Shown here: piece by piece, positions 1 through 7,953 of the stretch
How the letters are laid out: each line of letters starts with the position of its first letter
Position numbering within the stretch: the first letter of the stretch is position 1
Assembly: GCA_963813435.1 (NCBI GenBank)
Contig: CAWEYY010000003.1
Coordinates: 310,001-374,000, forward strand
Source: AC-32 sp963813435
Lineage (GTDB): Bacteria > Actinomycetota > Thermoleophilia > Gaiellales > Gaiellaceae
Length of the DNA stretch: 64,000 nucleotides
Direction: 5' to 3'
Translations under genes and position numbers: made by a program
Notes under the pieces: generated by a model
The model's database searches: none
What the model was told of the DNA's origin: nothing
What the model saw: only the letters and a program-made list of their open reading frames with translations

Positions 1-289
1 CGTACTCCTCCACGAGCGCCGCGGCCACGTCGTCCTGGGTGGAGAGCGGGTTCGACGCGCAGAGCACGACGTCGGCGCCTCCGTCCTTGAGCGTCCGCAT
101 CAGGTTCGCGGTCTCGCTCGTGACGTGGAGGCACGCGGAGACGCGGTAGCCGGCGAGCGGCTGCTCGCGCTGGAAGCGGTCTCTGATCGCGGCCAGCACG
201 GGCATCTGCCGGTCGGCCCACTCGATCCGGCTCAGGCCGTCGGCCGCGAGCGCGAGATCCTTTACGTCGTGTCGTCGAGTCGTCGCCAT
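1..289 (-). CDS. ahcY: Adenosylhomocysteinase, N-terminal part (runs off the left edge)
   Basis: The first 96 codons of S-adenosyl-L-homocysteine hydrolase, which splits SAH to adenosine and homocysteine in the methyl cycle. The translation starts ATG (complement of 287-289) with MATTRRHDVKDLALAADG and continues with RIEWADRQMPVL, YRVSACLHVTSETANLM and DVVLCASNPLSTQDDVAAAL, all typical of the family N-terminus. The NAD-binding part lies outside the window. It follows merR by 25 bp on the same strand, so it is probably the last gene of that short unit. Recognition is by family sequence; the C-terminus cannot be judged. Confidence 0.93.
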   Translation of the reverse strand, partial: MATTRRHDVKDLALAADGLSRIEWADRQMPVLAAIRDRFQREQPLAGYRVSACLHVTSETANLMRTLKDGGADVVLCASNPLSTQDDVAAALVEEY

Positions 290-314
290 GCGTTGGGTCC
301 TCTCGGTTGCGGTT

Positions 315-638
315 TCAGGCGGCGAGAAGCCGCTCGTGCTTGCGCTGTTCCCAGTCGAGCGCCGAGAGCTCGGTCCCGGCAAGCCAGCTGTCGACGGCCG
401 CTCGAAGGTCGGGCTCGCGGCGCAGCCTCGCGGCGAACGCCATCTCGGTGAGCTCGACTCCGAACCGGCGCCGCAGCTCGCGCAGCGACCTGAGCTGGTT
501 CAGCTCGCGCAGTTCGTAGAGGCGATAGCCGCCGCCGCTTCTCGTCGGCACGACGAGCCCGGCCCGCTCGAGATAGCGGAGCATCCTCGGCGACCAACCC
601 GTCTGCGTCGCGGCCTCACCAACCTTCACTCCGGCCAT
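315..638 (-). CDS. MerR-family transcriptional regulator
   Basis: A 107-residue DNA-binding protein. The N-terminal winged helix is clear (KVGEAATQTGWSPRMLRYLE, then the wing YRLYELRELNQL), followed by a short helical region and no metal-binding cysteines, so a metal or redox sensor of the MerR/SoxR kind is unlikely. ATG at 638 is preceded six bases upstream by TAAGGT, a TANNNT -10 box that overlaps an 18-bp imperfect palindrome at 648-665; autoregulation is a reasonable inference. The neighbours are a cupin upstream and ahcY downstream. The effector is unknown. Confidence 0.85.
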   Translation of the reverse strand: MAGVKVGEAATQTGWSPRMLRYLERAGLVVPTRSGGGYRLYELRELNQLRSLRELRRRFGVELTEMAFAARLRREPDLRAAVDSWLAGTELSALDWEQRKHERLLAA

Positions 639-644
639 GCGACA

Positions 645-665
645 ACCTTAACACACCTGTGTCAA
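645..665 (-). promoter_or_regulatory. Probable merR promoter/operator: TAAGGT box plus imperfect palindrome
   Basis: Positions 648-665 read TTAACACACCTGTGTCAA, an inverted repeat matching at seven of nine paired positions. The minus-strand TAAGGT (645-650) lies inside its edge and six bases before the merR ATG. A dyad over the -10 region of a MerR gene suggests self-regulation. It also overlaps the stop codon of the upstream cupin gene (662-664). Confidence 0.4.
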
Positions 666-1060
666 TCGCCGTCCGCCCGCCCGTAGCGGTCTTCGAGCCG
701 GACGACGTCGTCGAGCTCCGGCGTCGACACCTCGAGGATCGTCGTGTCCTCGACCGCCGAGAGCCGGTGGACGGTCCCAGGCGGAAAGCGGAACGACGCT
801 CCCGGCCCGACGACCTCGGTCGCCAGGATCGACTCGCCGGGCGCGCCGAGCTCGATCTCGGCGCGGCCCTCGAGCACATACCACGCCTCGTCCTTCTCCC
901 TGTGGAACTGGAGGCTGAGCAACTCGCCGGCCTTGACGAAGATCAGCTTGCCGACGTAGCTCTCGGCGACGGCGAAGATCAGCTCGTGGCCCCACGGCTT
1001 CTCGACGCGCTCCTGCTCTGAGGCGAAGCGCTCGATCCCGCTGCGGTTTGGAATGGTCAC
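662..1060 (-). CDS. Cupin protein of the mannose-6-phosphate isomerase type II C-terminal family
   Basis: A 132-residue single cupin. The core KPWGHELIFAVAESYVGKL followed by SLQFHREKDEAWYVLEG and FPPGTVHRLSAVED matches the C-terminal half of bifunctional GDP-mannose pyrophosphorylase/phosphomannose isomerase; the H-E-H metal ligands of the barrel are visible. The GTG start at 1060 overlaps the stop of the nucleotidyltransferase gene (GTGA, 4 bp), so the two are translationally coupled. Together they look like the two halves of the type II bifunctional enzyme encoded separately. Substrate specificity is not proven. Confidence 0.8.
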   Translation of the reverse strand: MTIPNRSGIERFASEQERVEKPWGHELIFAVAESYVGKLIFVKAGELLSLQFHREKDEAWYVLEGRAEIELGAPGESILATEVVGPGASFRFPPGTVHRLSAVEDTTILEVSTPELDDVVRLEDRYGRADGD

Positions 1061-1752
1061 GCGATTGACGGCCAGCCGGGGTTGGCGGCGAGATGCTCGT
1101 CGGCGAGGCGTAGGTCCTTGGGCGTGTTGACGGTCAGCCACATGCCCTCGTGCCGGTGCGCGCGCAGACGGCCCTCCGACGCGAGCGACGGGAACAGCGT
1201 CGTCTCGTGGTCTCCGCGCTCCGGGAGCCGCTCGAGCGCCTCCTCGCCGAGGGCGTAGACCCCGCAGCTGACCCAGTTGTCGAGCTCCGGCGCCTCGCTG
1301 AAGCCGGTCACGCGATCGCCGTCGAGCTCGACCACGCCGAACGGCGAGCGAAGTGGGACGACGGTGATCGTCGCCGCCGCGTCGCTCGAGCCCTGCGTCG
1401 CGAGCAGCTGCGCGAGATCGACGTCGACGAGCTCGTCCCCGTTCATTGCGAGCACGTCGCCACTCTCGAGTCGGGCCGACGACGCAAAGCGCAGCCCCCC
1501 GCCGCGGCCGAGCGGCTCGGGCTCTCCGGCCGCGACGATCTCCGGCCCGAGGTTTCCGATCGCCGCTTCGAACGCGGCCTCCTGCCCCGCGACGCAGCTG
1601 ACGATCACCCGGTCGACGCCGACGGCCGCCAGCTGCTCGACCTGGTACGCGGCAAGCGGACGGCCCCCGACCTCGACCAGCGCCTTCGGATGGCCCTCGG
1701 CGGCATCGCCGAGCCGCTCGGCCTTGCCGCCGGCGAGGATGATCGCCTCCAT
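1057..1752 (-). CDS. Sugar-1-phosphate nucleotidyltransferase (NTP_transferase family)
   Basis: A 231-residue Rossmann-like nucleotidyltransferase beginning MEAIILAGGKAERLGDAAEG with HPKALVEVGGRPL, the nucleotide-binding signature of GDP-mannose and glucose-1-phosphate pyrophosphorylases. Later NGDELVDVDL supplies the metal-binding Asp region and STVFGVVEL-like strands follow. An in-frame codon 36 bases upstream exists, but ATG at 1752 sits directly before the conserved AIILAGG strand and is preferred. A copy of the dispersed repeat element ends three bases upstream. It is coupled to the cupin and lies downstream of ugd, so activated-sugar supply for envelope glycans is the likely role. Confidence 0.8.
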   Translation of the reverse strand: MEAIILAGGKAERLGDAAEGHPKALVEVGGRPLAAYQVEQLAAVGVDRVIVSCVAGQEAAFEAAIGNLGPEIVAAGEPEPLGRGGGLRFASSARLESGDVLAMNGDELVDVDLAQLLATQGSSDAAATITVVPLRSPFGVVELDGDRVTGFSEAPELDNWVSCGVYALGEEALERLPERGDHETTLFPSLASEGRLRAHRHEGMWLTVNTPKDLRLADEHLAANPGWPSIA

Positions 1753-1755
1753 TAC

Positions 1756-1831
1756 GGCGCCGCTTGCGGTGCCGTTTCCAGGACACACAGGCTCAGCCTG
1801 TGTGTCCGTCGGAACCGACCGGTCGACACGA
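1756..1831 (+). repeat. Dispersed two-hairpin repeat element, copy 1
   Basis: Plus-orientation copy. Hairpin 1 is GGCGCCGCTTGCGGTGCC, hairpin 2 pairs GGACACACAGGC with GCCTGTGTGTCC perfectly around TCA, and the tail is GACCGGTCGACA. It fills the gap between the nucleotidyltransferase start codon (three bases away) and the end of ugd. Confidence 0.85.
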
Positions 1832-1858
1832 ACGAGTTCAAGGCCGCTCCACTACGAC

Positions 1859-3194
1859 TTAATCCTGGAGCTCGGGCTCGGGCTCACGCTCTTCGGTCTC
1901 GGGGAGCGCGGAGAGCGGCGAGGCGGCGCGGCCGATCCCCTCGTAGGTGAACCCGGCTTCGCGCACGGCCTCGGGATCGAGGAGGTTCCGACCGTCCACG
2001 ATCACGGGCCGCTTCATCGCCTTCCGCACCTCGTCGGAGGCGAGCGAGCGGAGCTCGTCCCACTCGGTCACAATCACCGCCGCCTCGGCGCCGGTGACGG
2101 CGTCGAGCACGCTGTCGCAGAACGTCACGCCCTGGAGCAGGCGGCTCGCGTCCGCAACCGGGTCCCACGCGCGCACGTGAGCGCCTTCGGCCAGCAGCCT
2201 CGACGCCAGCACGAGCGACGGCGCCTCGCGGAGGTCGTCCGTGTTCGGCTTGAACGCGAGGCCGAGGAGCGCGACGGTCTTCCCGCGCAGCTCGCCGATG
2301 TGCTTCTTCGAGCTTCCCGATCACGCGCCGCTTCTGGAGCTCGTTCACCTCGATCACGGCGTTCAGCAGCTGGAAGTGGTAGCCGGAGTTCGACGCGAGC
2401 TGCTTCAGCGCGACGCCGTCCTTCGGGAAGCAGCTCCCGCCCCACCCGATTCCGGCGCGCAGGAAGTGCGGCCCGAGACGGTGGTCGAGCCCGACGCCCT
2501 TCGCCACCTCGACGACGTCGGCGCCGGTCGCCTCGCAGACGTTCGCGATCTCGTTGATGAAGCTGATCCGCGTCATCAGGAACGCGTTGGCGGCGAGCTT
2601 GATCATCTCCGCGGAGGCGACGTCGACCTCGACCATCGGCGCGTCGAGCGGCTCGTACAGCGCCGACACCGCGGCCGCGTCCGCCTCGGTGAACGCGCCG
2701 ACGACCACGCGATCGGGCTTCATGAAGTCGCGGACGGCCGTGCCCTCGGAAAGGAACTCCGGGTTCGAGACGTAGCCGACGTGATCGAGCCCTCGCGTGC
2801 TGAGCGCGGCGAGCACCTTCTCGCCGGTCCCGACAGGGACGGTGCTCTTCATGATCAGGATCGCGCGCTCGGCGGGCACGGGCAGCTGATCGACGACGTT
2901 CCAGACCGCCGAGAGGTCGGCGTCGCCGGAGTAGGTCGGCGGCGTGCCGACGCAGACGAACATGAGCCTCGCGTCGGAGAGGTCGGCGGCGTCGAGCGTG
3001 AACGAGATCCGCTCGCGGTTGCGCTGGATCAGCTCCTCCAGCTCCGGCTCGTGGAGCGGCATGTGGCCTGCCTGCAGGGCCTCGATCCGCTCGGGGAGGA
3101 TGTCCCGGACAATGACCTCGTGGCCGAGCTCGGCGAAGCAGGCGCCCGTGACGAGGCCGACCCAGCCGGCCCCGAAGATCCCAATTGCAGGCAT
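1859..3194 (-). CDS. ugd: UDP-glucose 6-dehydrogenase, interrupted by one frameshift
   Basis: Oxidises UDP-glucose to UDP-glucuronate in two NAD-dependent steps. The N-terminal Rossmann domain (MPAIGIFGAGWVGLVTGACF), the catalytic cysteine in GIGWGGSCFPKDG and the central helix are intact; the C-terminal NAD/UDP domain (residues KTVALLGLAFKPNTDDLRE onward to about position 1859) reads in another frame. The switch needs removal of one base near 2303-2312, where GGGAAGCTC is followed by one extra base before AAGAAGCACATCGGC. Both halves are well conserved, so a base-calling error or a very recent mutation is likely. ATG at 3194 is chosen because the family begins there. It lies between the LCP gene and the nucleotidyltransferase. 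Confidence 0.88.
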
Positions 3195-3216
3195 TTCTCG
3201 CGTCACGCGCCGCACA

Positions 3217-5199
3217 TTAGCGCGTCATCGGGCGGAAGCCGCGCGCGATCGCCAGCATGGTCTCGTTCGAGAGCGAGTCGAGCAGCGTGTTCACGACCCA
3301 GTAGCTGGCGCCGCCGGCGCGGAGCACGACCATGTGCAGGTGCGAGCCGGTGTAATAGAGGTCGTAGCGCCGGCCTCGGACCCACTGCGTGAGGCTCTTG
3401 TCCTTGAGCGCAGGCGCATCGACCCAGGGCGTCTCCTGGATGCCCCAGTACTCGTTCCCTCCGATTCGGTAGGTCAACCGCACGGTCGGCTTGCCGCCGA
3501 CGACGTAGGCCCGGACCGGGGTCTCGCCGAGGCCTGAGTCGAGATAGGAGTTGCGCTCGAGCACGGTCGGCAGCTGGAGCCGGAACGGCATCCGCTTCTT
3601 GAGCCTGAAGAGCGACGGCCGCGTCTCGCCCGGATCGAAGCGGACGACCGGCGGCTGGTGCACCGGCGCCTGCGCGACGACGACAGGCGTGAGCTGGTCG
3701 TGGAAGGTGCCGCCGACCACGAGCACGGTCAGCGCACCGTTCGAGAAATTCTTCTTGATGTTCTTCGGCATCGGCGCCACGTCGGCGCTGCCGACGAGCT
3801 TCGCGATCTGCTGGGCCGATGTCCTCCCGTTCGCGGCCCGCGCGGGATCGAAGTAGACCTTGGAGTGGAAGTAGTCCCAGGTCGGCGCGTTCGCAGGCTG
3901 GTTGCTCGGCGGAAGCACGATCCTGTAGCCCTTCTGCGCGAGCAGGTAGCTCGCGTTCGAGGCCGCGCCGGGCCGGCCGTTCCCGTTCAACACGGCCAGC
4001 GACACGCTGGACGGCGGCAGCGTGAAGCGCTTCTTGGGCTTGCGGCCGAGGGCAACCGCGGTCTGCGTTCGCGACGCCTCCACGTCCGGGTTGAGGAACG
4101 TCTGGACGGCCGAAGCGACGCTCGACTGGGAGGCATAGAGCTCGTTTTGGCCCGAGATGTCGGAGATCTTCACCTGGAAGACGTGCCCCGGCGGGAGGCC
4201 GTACGCGAAGTTGGCGTAGCTCAGGAGCGTGCCCAGGTTGAGCTGTCCGCCACCGCCGACACCGATCTCGACGTAGTGGTGATCGGCGATCGTGTTCACG
4301 ATCCGCACGAGGCTCGTCGGGCCGAGCGAGTCGGCCGCCCGCTGGCGCATCGCGCTCACGAACTGTTGCTGTCGCGCGAGCCGGAAGAGGTCGGAGTCGG
4401 TGTGGCGGAAGCGAACGAACTGAAGCGCGTGCCTGCCGTTGAGCAGCTGGTAGCCCGGCTGGAGGTCGATGTTCGCGTAGTCGGTCTCGATCGTGCCGAC
4501 GTTCTTGTTGTAGTAGCGCCGATCGACGTCCATCCAGACCCCGCCGAGCTTGTTCACGACAGCGATGAAGCCGAGGAAGTTGACGCTGATCAGGTAGTTG
4601 ACCGGGACGCCGGTCAGGTGCTTTACGGTCTCGAGCGCGCCCGCCGGCCCGCAGAACGCGTAGGCCGAGTTGATCCGCCCCGTGCCCGACACGGCCGCCG
4701 GTCCGGTGCGGGCGCCCGAGGCGTTCCGCGACGGGCAGTAGATCGGCACGACGAGGTCGCGCGGGAACGAGAGCATCGAGATCGTCTTCGTGACCGGGTC
4801 GGCGCGGATCAGCATCATCGTGTCCGAGCGAGAAGGCGAGTTGCCGTCCCCGGCGCGATGGTCGTAGCCGATCACGAGGGCGACTGCAGCGTGGTGCGGG
4901 TCCTTGATCGGGTCGAGCCGAGGCTGCACGCGCTTGCAGCTCACGGAGCTGCAGCCGAGGGCCTTCGCAGTCTCGTGGGCCCAGAGGTAGAAGCCGCCGG
5001 TGAGACCGGAGACGAGGATCACGAGCAGGAGCCCGACCCAGAGGAAGAACTTGCCGACGAGCTTGGCGAACCCCGGCTTCGACGGGGGCGGCTGCCGGTA
5101 GAGCGTGACCGGCGAAAGGGCTCCGGGCGGGATGACGGCCCGGCCGTTGCCGTTCACCGCAGCCCCGCGGCCGAAACCTCTCTTTAGCGTCGTCTTCAT
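3217..5199 (-). CDS. LytR-CpsA-Psr (LCP) family cell-wall glycopolymer ligase
   Basis: A 660-residue membrane-anchored LCP protein. LCP enzymes move undecaprenyl-linked glycopolymers onto peptidoglycan. One transmembrane segment spans residues 51-74; the LCP domain follows at about 105-290 with the conserved SRSDTMMLI and LSFPRDLVVPI segments carrying the Arg/Asp active-site residues, and GRINSAYAFCGPAGALETVK. A LytR_C-type domain (SSVSLAVLNGNGRPGAASNA) begins near 395, and about 150 further residues of unrecognised sequence end the protein, longer than most LCP proteins. It stops 22 bp before the preferred ugd start, matching a role in capsule or wall polymer attachment. Confidence 0.9.
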   Translation of the reverse strand: MKTTLKRGFGRGAAVNGNGRAVIPPGALSPVTLYRQPPPSKPGFAKLVGKFFLWVGLLLVILVSGLTGGFYLWAHETAKALGCSSVSCKRVQPRLDPIKDPHHAAVALVIGYDHRAGDGNSPSRSDTMMLIRADPVTKTISMLSFPRDLVVPIYCPSRNASGARTGPAAVSGTGRINSAYAFCGPAGALETVKHLTGVPVNYLISVNFLGFIAVVNKLGGVWMDVDRRYYNKNVGTIETDYANIDLQPGYQLLNGRHALQFVRFRHTDSDLFRLARQQQFVSAMRQRAADSLGPTSLVRIVNTIADHHYVEIGVGGGGQLNLGTLLSYANFAYGLPPGHVFQVKISDISGQNELYASQSSVASAVQTFLNPDVEASRTQTAVALGRKPKKRFTLPPSSVSLAVLNGNGRPGAASNASYLLAQKGYRIVLPPSNQPANAPTWDYFHSKVYFDPARAANGRTSAQQIAKLVGSADVAPMPKNIKKNFSNGALTVLVVGGTFHDQLTPVVVAQAPVHQPPVVRFDPGETRPSLFRLKKRMPFRLQLPTVLERNSYLDSGLGETPVRAYVVGGKPTVRLTYRIGGNEYWGIQETPWVDAPALKDKSLTQWVRGRRYDLYYTGSHLHMVVLRAGGASYWVVNTLLDSLSNETMLAIARGFRPMTR

Positions 5200-5271
5200 C
5201 GCAAGAAAAGCGAGAACGCCCGATAAGGCGCTCGCCGCGCCTCAGGATAGCCGACGTTCCGGAAGCACTTA

Positions 5272-5344
5272 GGCGTCGCTTGCGATGCCGGTCTCAGGAT
5301 CTGCGGGCTCTGCCCGGAGATCCGTCGGAACTGACCCGTCGACC
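5272..5344 (+). repeat. Dispersed two-hairpin repeat element, copy 2
   Basis: Plus orientation. Hairpin 1 is GGCGTCGCTTGCGATGCC; hairpin 2 pairs GGATCT with AGATCC and CGGGC with GCCCG around TCT; the tail TGACCCGTCGAC has one change in the GACCGGTC core. It lies between the LCP gene start and the end of the MetE-like gene. Confidence 0.8.
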
Positions 5345-5371
5345 CAAGCGCGCTCCGGTTCGCGACCGTCT

Positions 5372-6523
5372 CTAGGCGCCGAGTTCGGCCTCAGCGAGGC
5401 GGGTTCCTTCCACCATCGCGCGCAGCTTGTCGTAGGCGACCTCCCAGCTGCGCGTCCGCAGGCCGCAGTCGGGGCAGACGTCGATCCGCTTCGGGTCGCC
5501 GAAGACGTCGACCGCGTACAGGATCCGGTCGCGGACGAGCTCGGGCGACTCGACGAAATCGGTGTGGATGTCGAGCACGCCGAGCCCGAGCACGGGGTCG
5601 TACGACAGGTCGCGGAACTTCGAGATCACCTCGTAGCCCGGGCGCTCCGCGGCCGACCGGCCCAGCTCGCGCGTGTCGTAGTTCGCGAAGCCGACGCAGT
5701 ACTGGCGGCAGCCGCTCATGCCCTCGATCGCCGGGAAGAAGAGGTCGTAGTCGGAGAAGCAGAGGTGCGTCGAGAAGAGGCAGTCGAGCCCCTCGACGCT
5801 GACGTTGAAGCTCTCGACGAACAGGTCGAGCTCGTCCTCCTCGGTCGAGGCGCCCGGCTCGTCGATCTGGATCCAGGTCGCGCCGAGCTCGATCAGCGCC
5901 TCGAGGTTCGGCCGGATCAGGTTCCGCGCGATGTCGAGCGTGAGCTCGCGCCGCGCCTCGACCTCCTGCTTGCGCCCGTAGCCCGCTCCGAGCCGGCCCG
6001 ACTTCGGGATGTGATGCTCGTCGTACGACCAGACTGCGAGCGTGTAGGCGCCGGTGATCGGGATCTTCAGCCGCGCCTTCGCGACCGACTGGAGGTACGA
6101 GAACTCGGCGTTGTGGTACGGCTCGGCCAGCGAGACCGGCCCGACCGCCGCCGACTTCGAGTAGTACTTGTTGTCGAAGCTCCGGACGATTCCGCGCGGC
6201 TCGAACCCGTTCGCGTGCGCGATCGCCCAGGCGTACATCTCGCTGCGCATCTGCTCGCCGTCCCAGATCACGTCGACGCCGGCGGACTCCTGCATGCGGA
6301 CGCAGTAGCGGCTCGACCAGTGGGCCACCTCGTCGGGATCGGCGCCGCCGCGCTGCAGCGACTCGACCAGCTCCTCGTGGCCCTCGACCCCGACCTTGGC
6401 GCCCCACGTGCGCGCGTGCTCGATGTCGCTCTCGTCCAGCTCGCGCCCCTGGGAGGTCTTGACGAGCCAGGGAGGCTTTCCGAGCGATCCGATCTCGTGC
6501 GTCAGGAACTTCACGTCGCTCAC
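5372..6523 (-). CDS. Core MetE-like methionine synthase (catalytic domain only)
   Basis: A 383-residue protein matching the C-terminal catalytic barrel of cobalamin-independent methionine synthase and lacking the usual large N-terminal domain. The Zn-site motif STHLCFSDYD (His253, Cys255) and the last ligand region DVCPDCGLRTRSWE (Cys350/Cys353) are present; the Glu expected between them is not obvious, and Cys276 lies nearby. Standalone core MetE proteins are known folate-independent methionine synthases that take methyl groups from other donors, so the methyl donor is uncertain. GTG at 6523. It lies about 100 bp downstream of a MetE-N-like gene, with a repeat element between. Confidence 0.8.
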   Translation of the reverse strand: MSDVKFLTHEIGSLGKPPWLVKTSQGRELDESDIEHARTWGAKVGVEGHEELVESLQRGGADPDEVAHWSSRYCVRMQESAGVDVIWDGEQMRSEMYAWAIAHANGFEPRGIVRSFDNKYYSKSAAVGPVSLAEPYHNAEFSYLQSVAKARLKIPITGAYTLAVWSYDEHHIPKSGRLGAGYGRKQEVEARRELTLDIARNLIRPNLEALIELGATWIQIDEPGASTEEDELDLFVESFNVSVEGLDCLFSTHLCFSDYDLFFPAIEGMSGCRQYCVGFANYDTRELGRSAAERPGYEVISKFRDLSYDPVLGLGVLDIHTDFVESPELVRDRILYAVDVFGDPKRIDVCPDCGLRTRSWEVAYDKLRAMVEGTRLAEAELGA

Positions 6524-6548
6524 AGGCCCACGTCCGGACGGAGAACGT

Positions 6549-6623
6549 GTCGACCGGTCAGTTCAGACGGCCGAACGGGCAAGGCCCGTACGGCCTGAAC
6601 GAGACGACGCAAGCGTCGTCTCA
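6549..6623 (-). repeat. Dispersed two-hairpin repeat element, copy 3
   Basis: Minus orientation. Hairpin 1 is GACGACGCTTGCGTCGTC, a perfect stem in which several base pairs are swapped relative to copy 1; hairpin 2 is built on GGGC/GCCC around CTT; the tail is TGACCGGTCGACA. The element starts inside the stop codon (6621-6623) of the MetE-N-like gene. Confidence 0.85.
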
Positions 6624-7511
6624 TGCTTCCGCCTTCGCCTGGCCGAGGCGCGCCAGCTTCTCCCGGGCGATCGGCTCCGAGACGTACTGGAGGTCGCCGT
6701 TCGGGACGAGCGCGATCCGGTCCACCCCGCGCTCCGCGAGCTGCTTCGCGAACGCGGCGATCTCGGCCGGATCCTCGCGAACCGAGCTGCGCACGTCGAC
6801 GACGCCCGCGAGCAGCAGCTTGTCGAGGCCCTCGGGGACCGCGTCCAGGTGCGTCGCGTAGAAGTCGATCCCGAGCCCGTCGACGGGCAGGTCGGCCGCA
6901 CCCTGCTGGAGCAGCGCGCTTGCGTCCGAAAACGGGAACCAAAGCGCGAGCCTCGTCCCGTTCGAGAGCGCCTCGAGTGGCTCCCGGAGCTCGCCCGGCG
7001 AGACTCCGTCGTGGGCGAGGAACGGCTCGACGAGCACCACGAGCTCGGCGTCCAGGCCCGCGAGCGCGGGCGCGAGGACGTCCTCTGCCATCGCCTTCGG
7101 CGAGACGTCCGTGCCGCGCGCGAGCGCGTACGGCGAGGGGAGCGTCGCGACACGTGCGCCCGGCACCGGCGCCGAGAAGCGCTCGTCGAGCGGACCGGCG
7201 AGCTTCGGCGCACCGGTCGCCTTGGGCGCCCGGTAGAACGTGTTCGTGTCGAGGTAGCGCGTCAGGGCCCCCGTCTCGAGACCGTCCGCAGCCTGGAGCA
7301 GCGGCCGGAAGTGGTCCTGCCAGCGCAACATCCCGTCGGTGAGCAGATCGAGCCCGGCGGCCTGCTGCGCACCGATCAGCTCCTGCTGATCCGCCTGAAC
7401 CCGAGCGTCGACCTCGGCCTCGGTCGTCCGGCCGCGATCGAGGTCGCGCGTCGCCTGGACGAGCGCCTCCGAGCGGGGGTACATGCCGGGTGCGAATGCC
7501 TCGACCGCCAT
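6621..7511 (-). CDS. MetE N-terminal-domain-like protein
   Basis: A 296-residue protein resembling the N-terminal barrel of cobalamin-independent methionine synthase or a related half-size MetE family member. Visible family features are YPRSEALVQATRDLDRGR and LDLLTDGMLRWQDHFRPL, with a later barrel ending KLARLGQAKAEA. No Zn-binding HxC motif is seen, so it is probably not catalytic by itself. ATG at 7511 lies seven bases after atpC; a TTG two codons earlier is possible. It precedes the core MetE gene, so the two may work as a split enzyme. That partnership is inference. Confidence 0.7.
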   Translation of the reverse strand: MAVEAFAPGMYPRSEALVQATRDLDRGRTTEAEVDARVQADQQELIGAQQAAGLDLLTDGMLRWQDHFRPLLQAADGLETGALTRYLDTNTFYRAPKATGAPKLAGPLDERFSAPVPGARVATLPSPYALARGTDVSPKAMAEDVLAPALAGLDAELVVLVEPFLAHDGVSPGELREPLEALSNGTRLALWFPFSDASALLQQGAADLPVDGLGIDFYATHLDAVPEGLDKLLLAGVVDVRSSVREDPAEIAAFAKQLAERGVDRIALVPNGDLQYVSEPIAREKLARLGQAKAEA

Positions 7512-7518
7512 CGCCAAC

Positions 7519-7948
7519 TCAGCCGCGACCGAGGACGGTCAGCTGGTTCTCCGCGTGCACGATGCGCTGCTCGAGCTGCCAGCGGTCGGCGTCGGACTCG
7601 CCGCTCTCGACCTGCTCCAGCTCCTGCGCGCGCCCGCTCGAGCTGCTCCCGCGCGCGCTCCTCGTCGATCTCGCGCGCCTCGACGGCGTCGTCGACGAGC
7701 GCGAGCGCGCGGTCCTGCTCGACCTTGAAGAACCCCGGGCCGGTCGCGAACTCGAGCAGATCATCGCTGTCTCGGTCGCGGTAGACGCGCGTGCTCCCCG
7801 CGTTGAGGAGCGCCACGAGCGGGGCATGGCGTGCGAGCACGCCGATCTCGCCGTCCGCTCCCGGAACGACGAGCATCTCCGCCTCGCCCTCGAAGGCAGG
7901 GCCCTCGGGCGTGACGAGAGAGACGCTGAAGAGGTGCTTCTCCGCCAA
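7519..7948 (-). CDS. atpC: F1 ATP synthase epsilon subunit, interrupted by one frameshift
   Basis: The epsilon subunit couples the central stalk to the c-ring and inhibits ATP hydrolysis. The N-terminal beta-sandwich reads HLFSVSLVTPEGPAFEGEAE and DGEIGVLARHAPLVALLNAG, then the helical hairpin DDAVEAREIDEERAREQLER. After that the frame must slip by one base near 7625-7634, within a GCGCGCGC run, to continue QELEQVESGESDADRWQLEQ to the stop at 7519. A TTG at 7948, five bases after the atpD stop, is the only plausible start I see. Removing one base gives a normal 142-residue protein, so a sequencing error is likely in this essential gene. Confidence 0.85.
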
Positions 7949-7953
7949 CGCTC

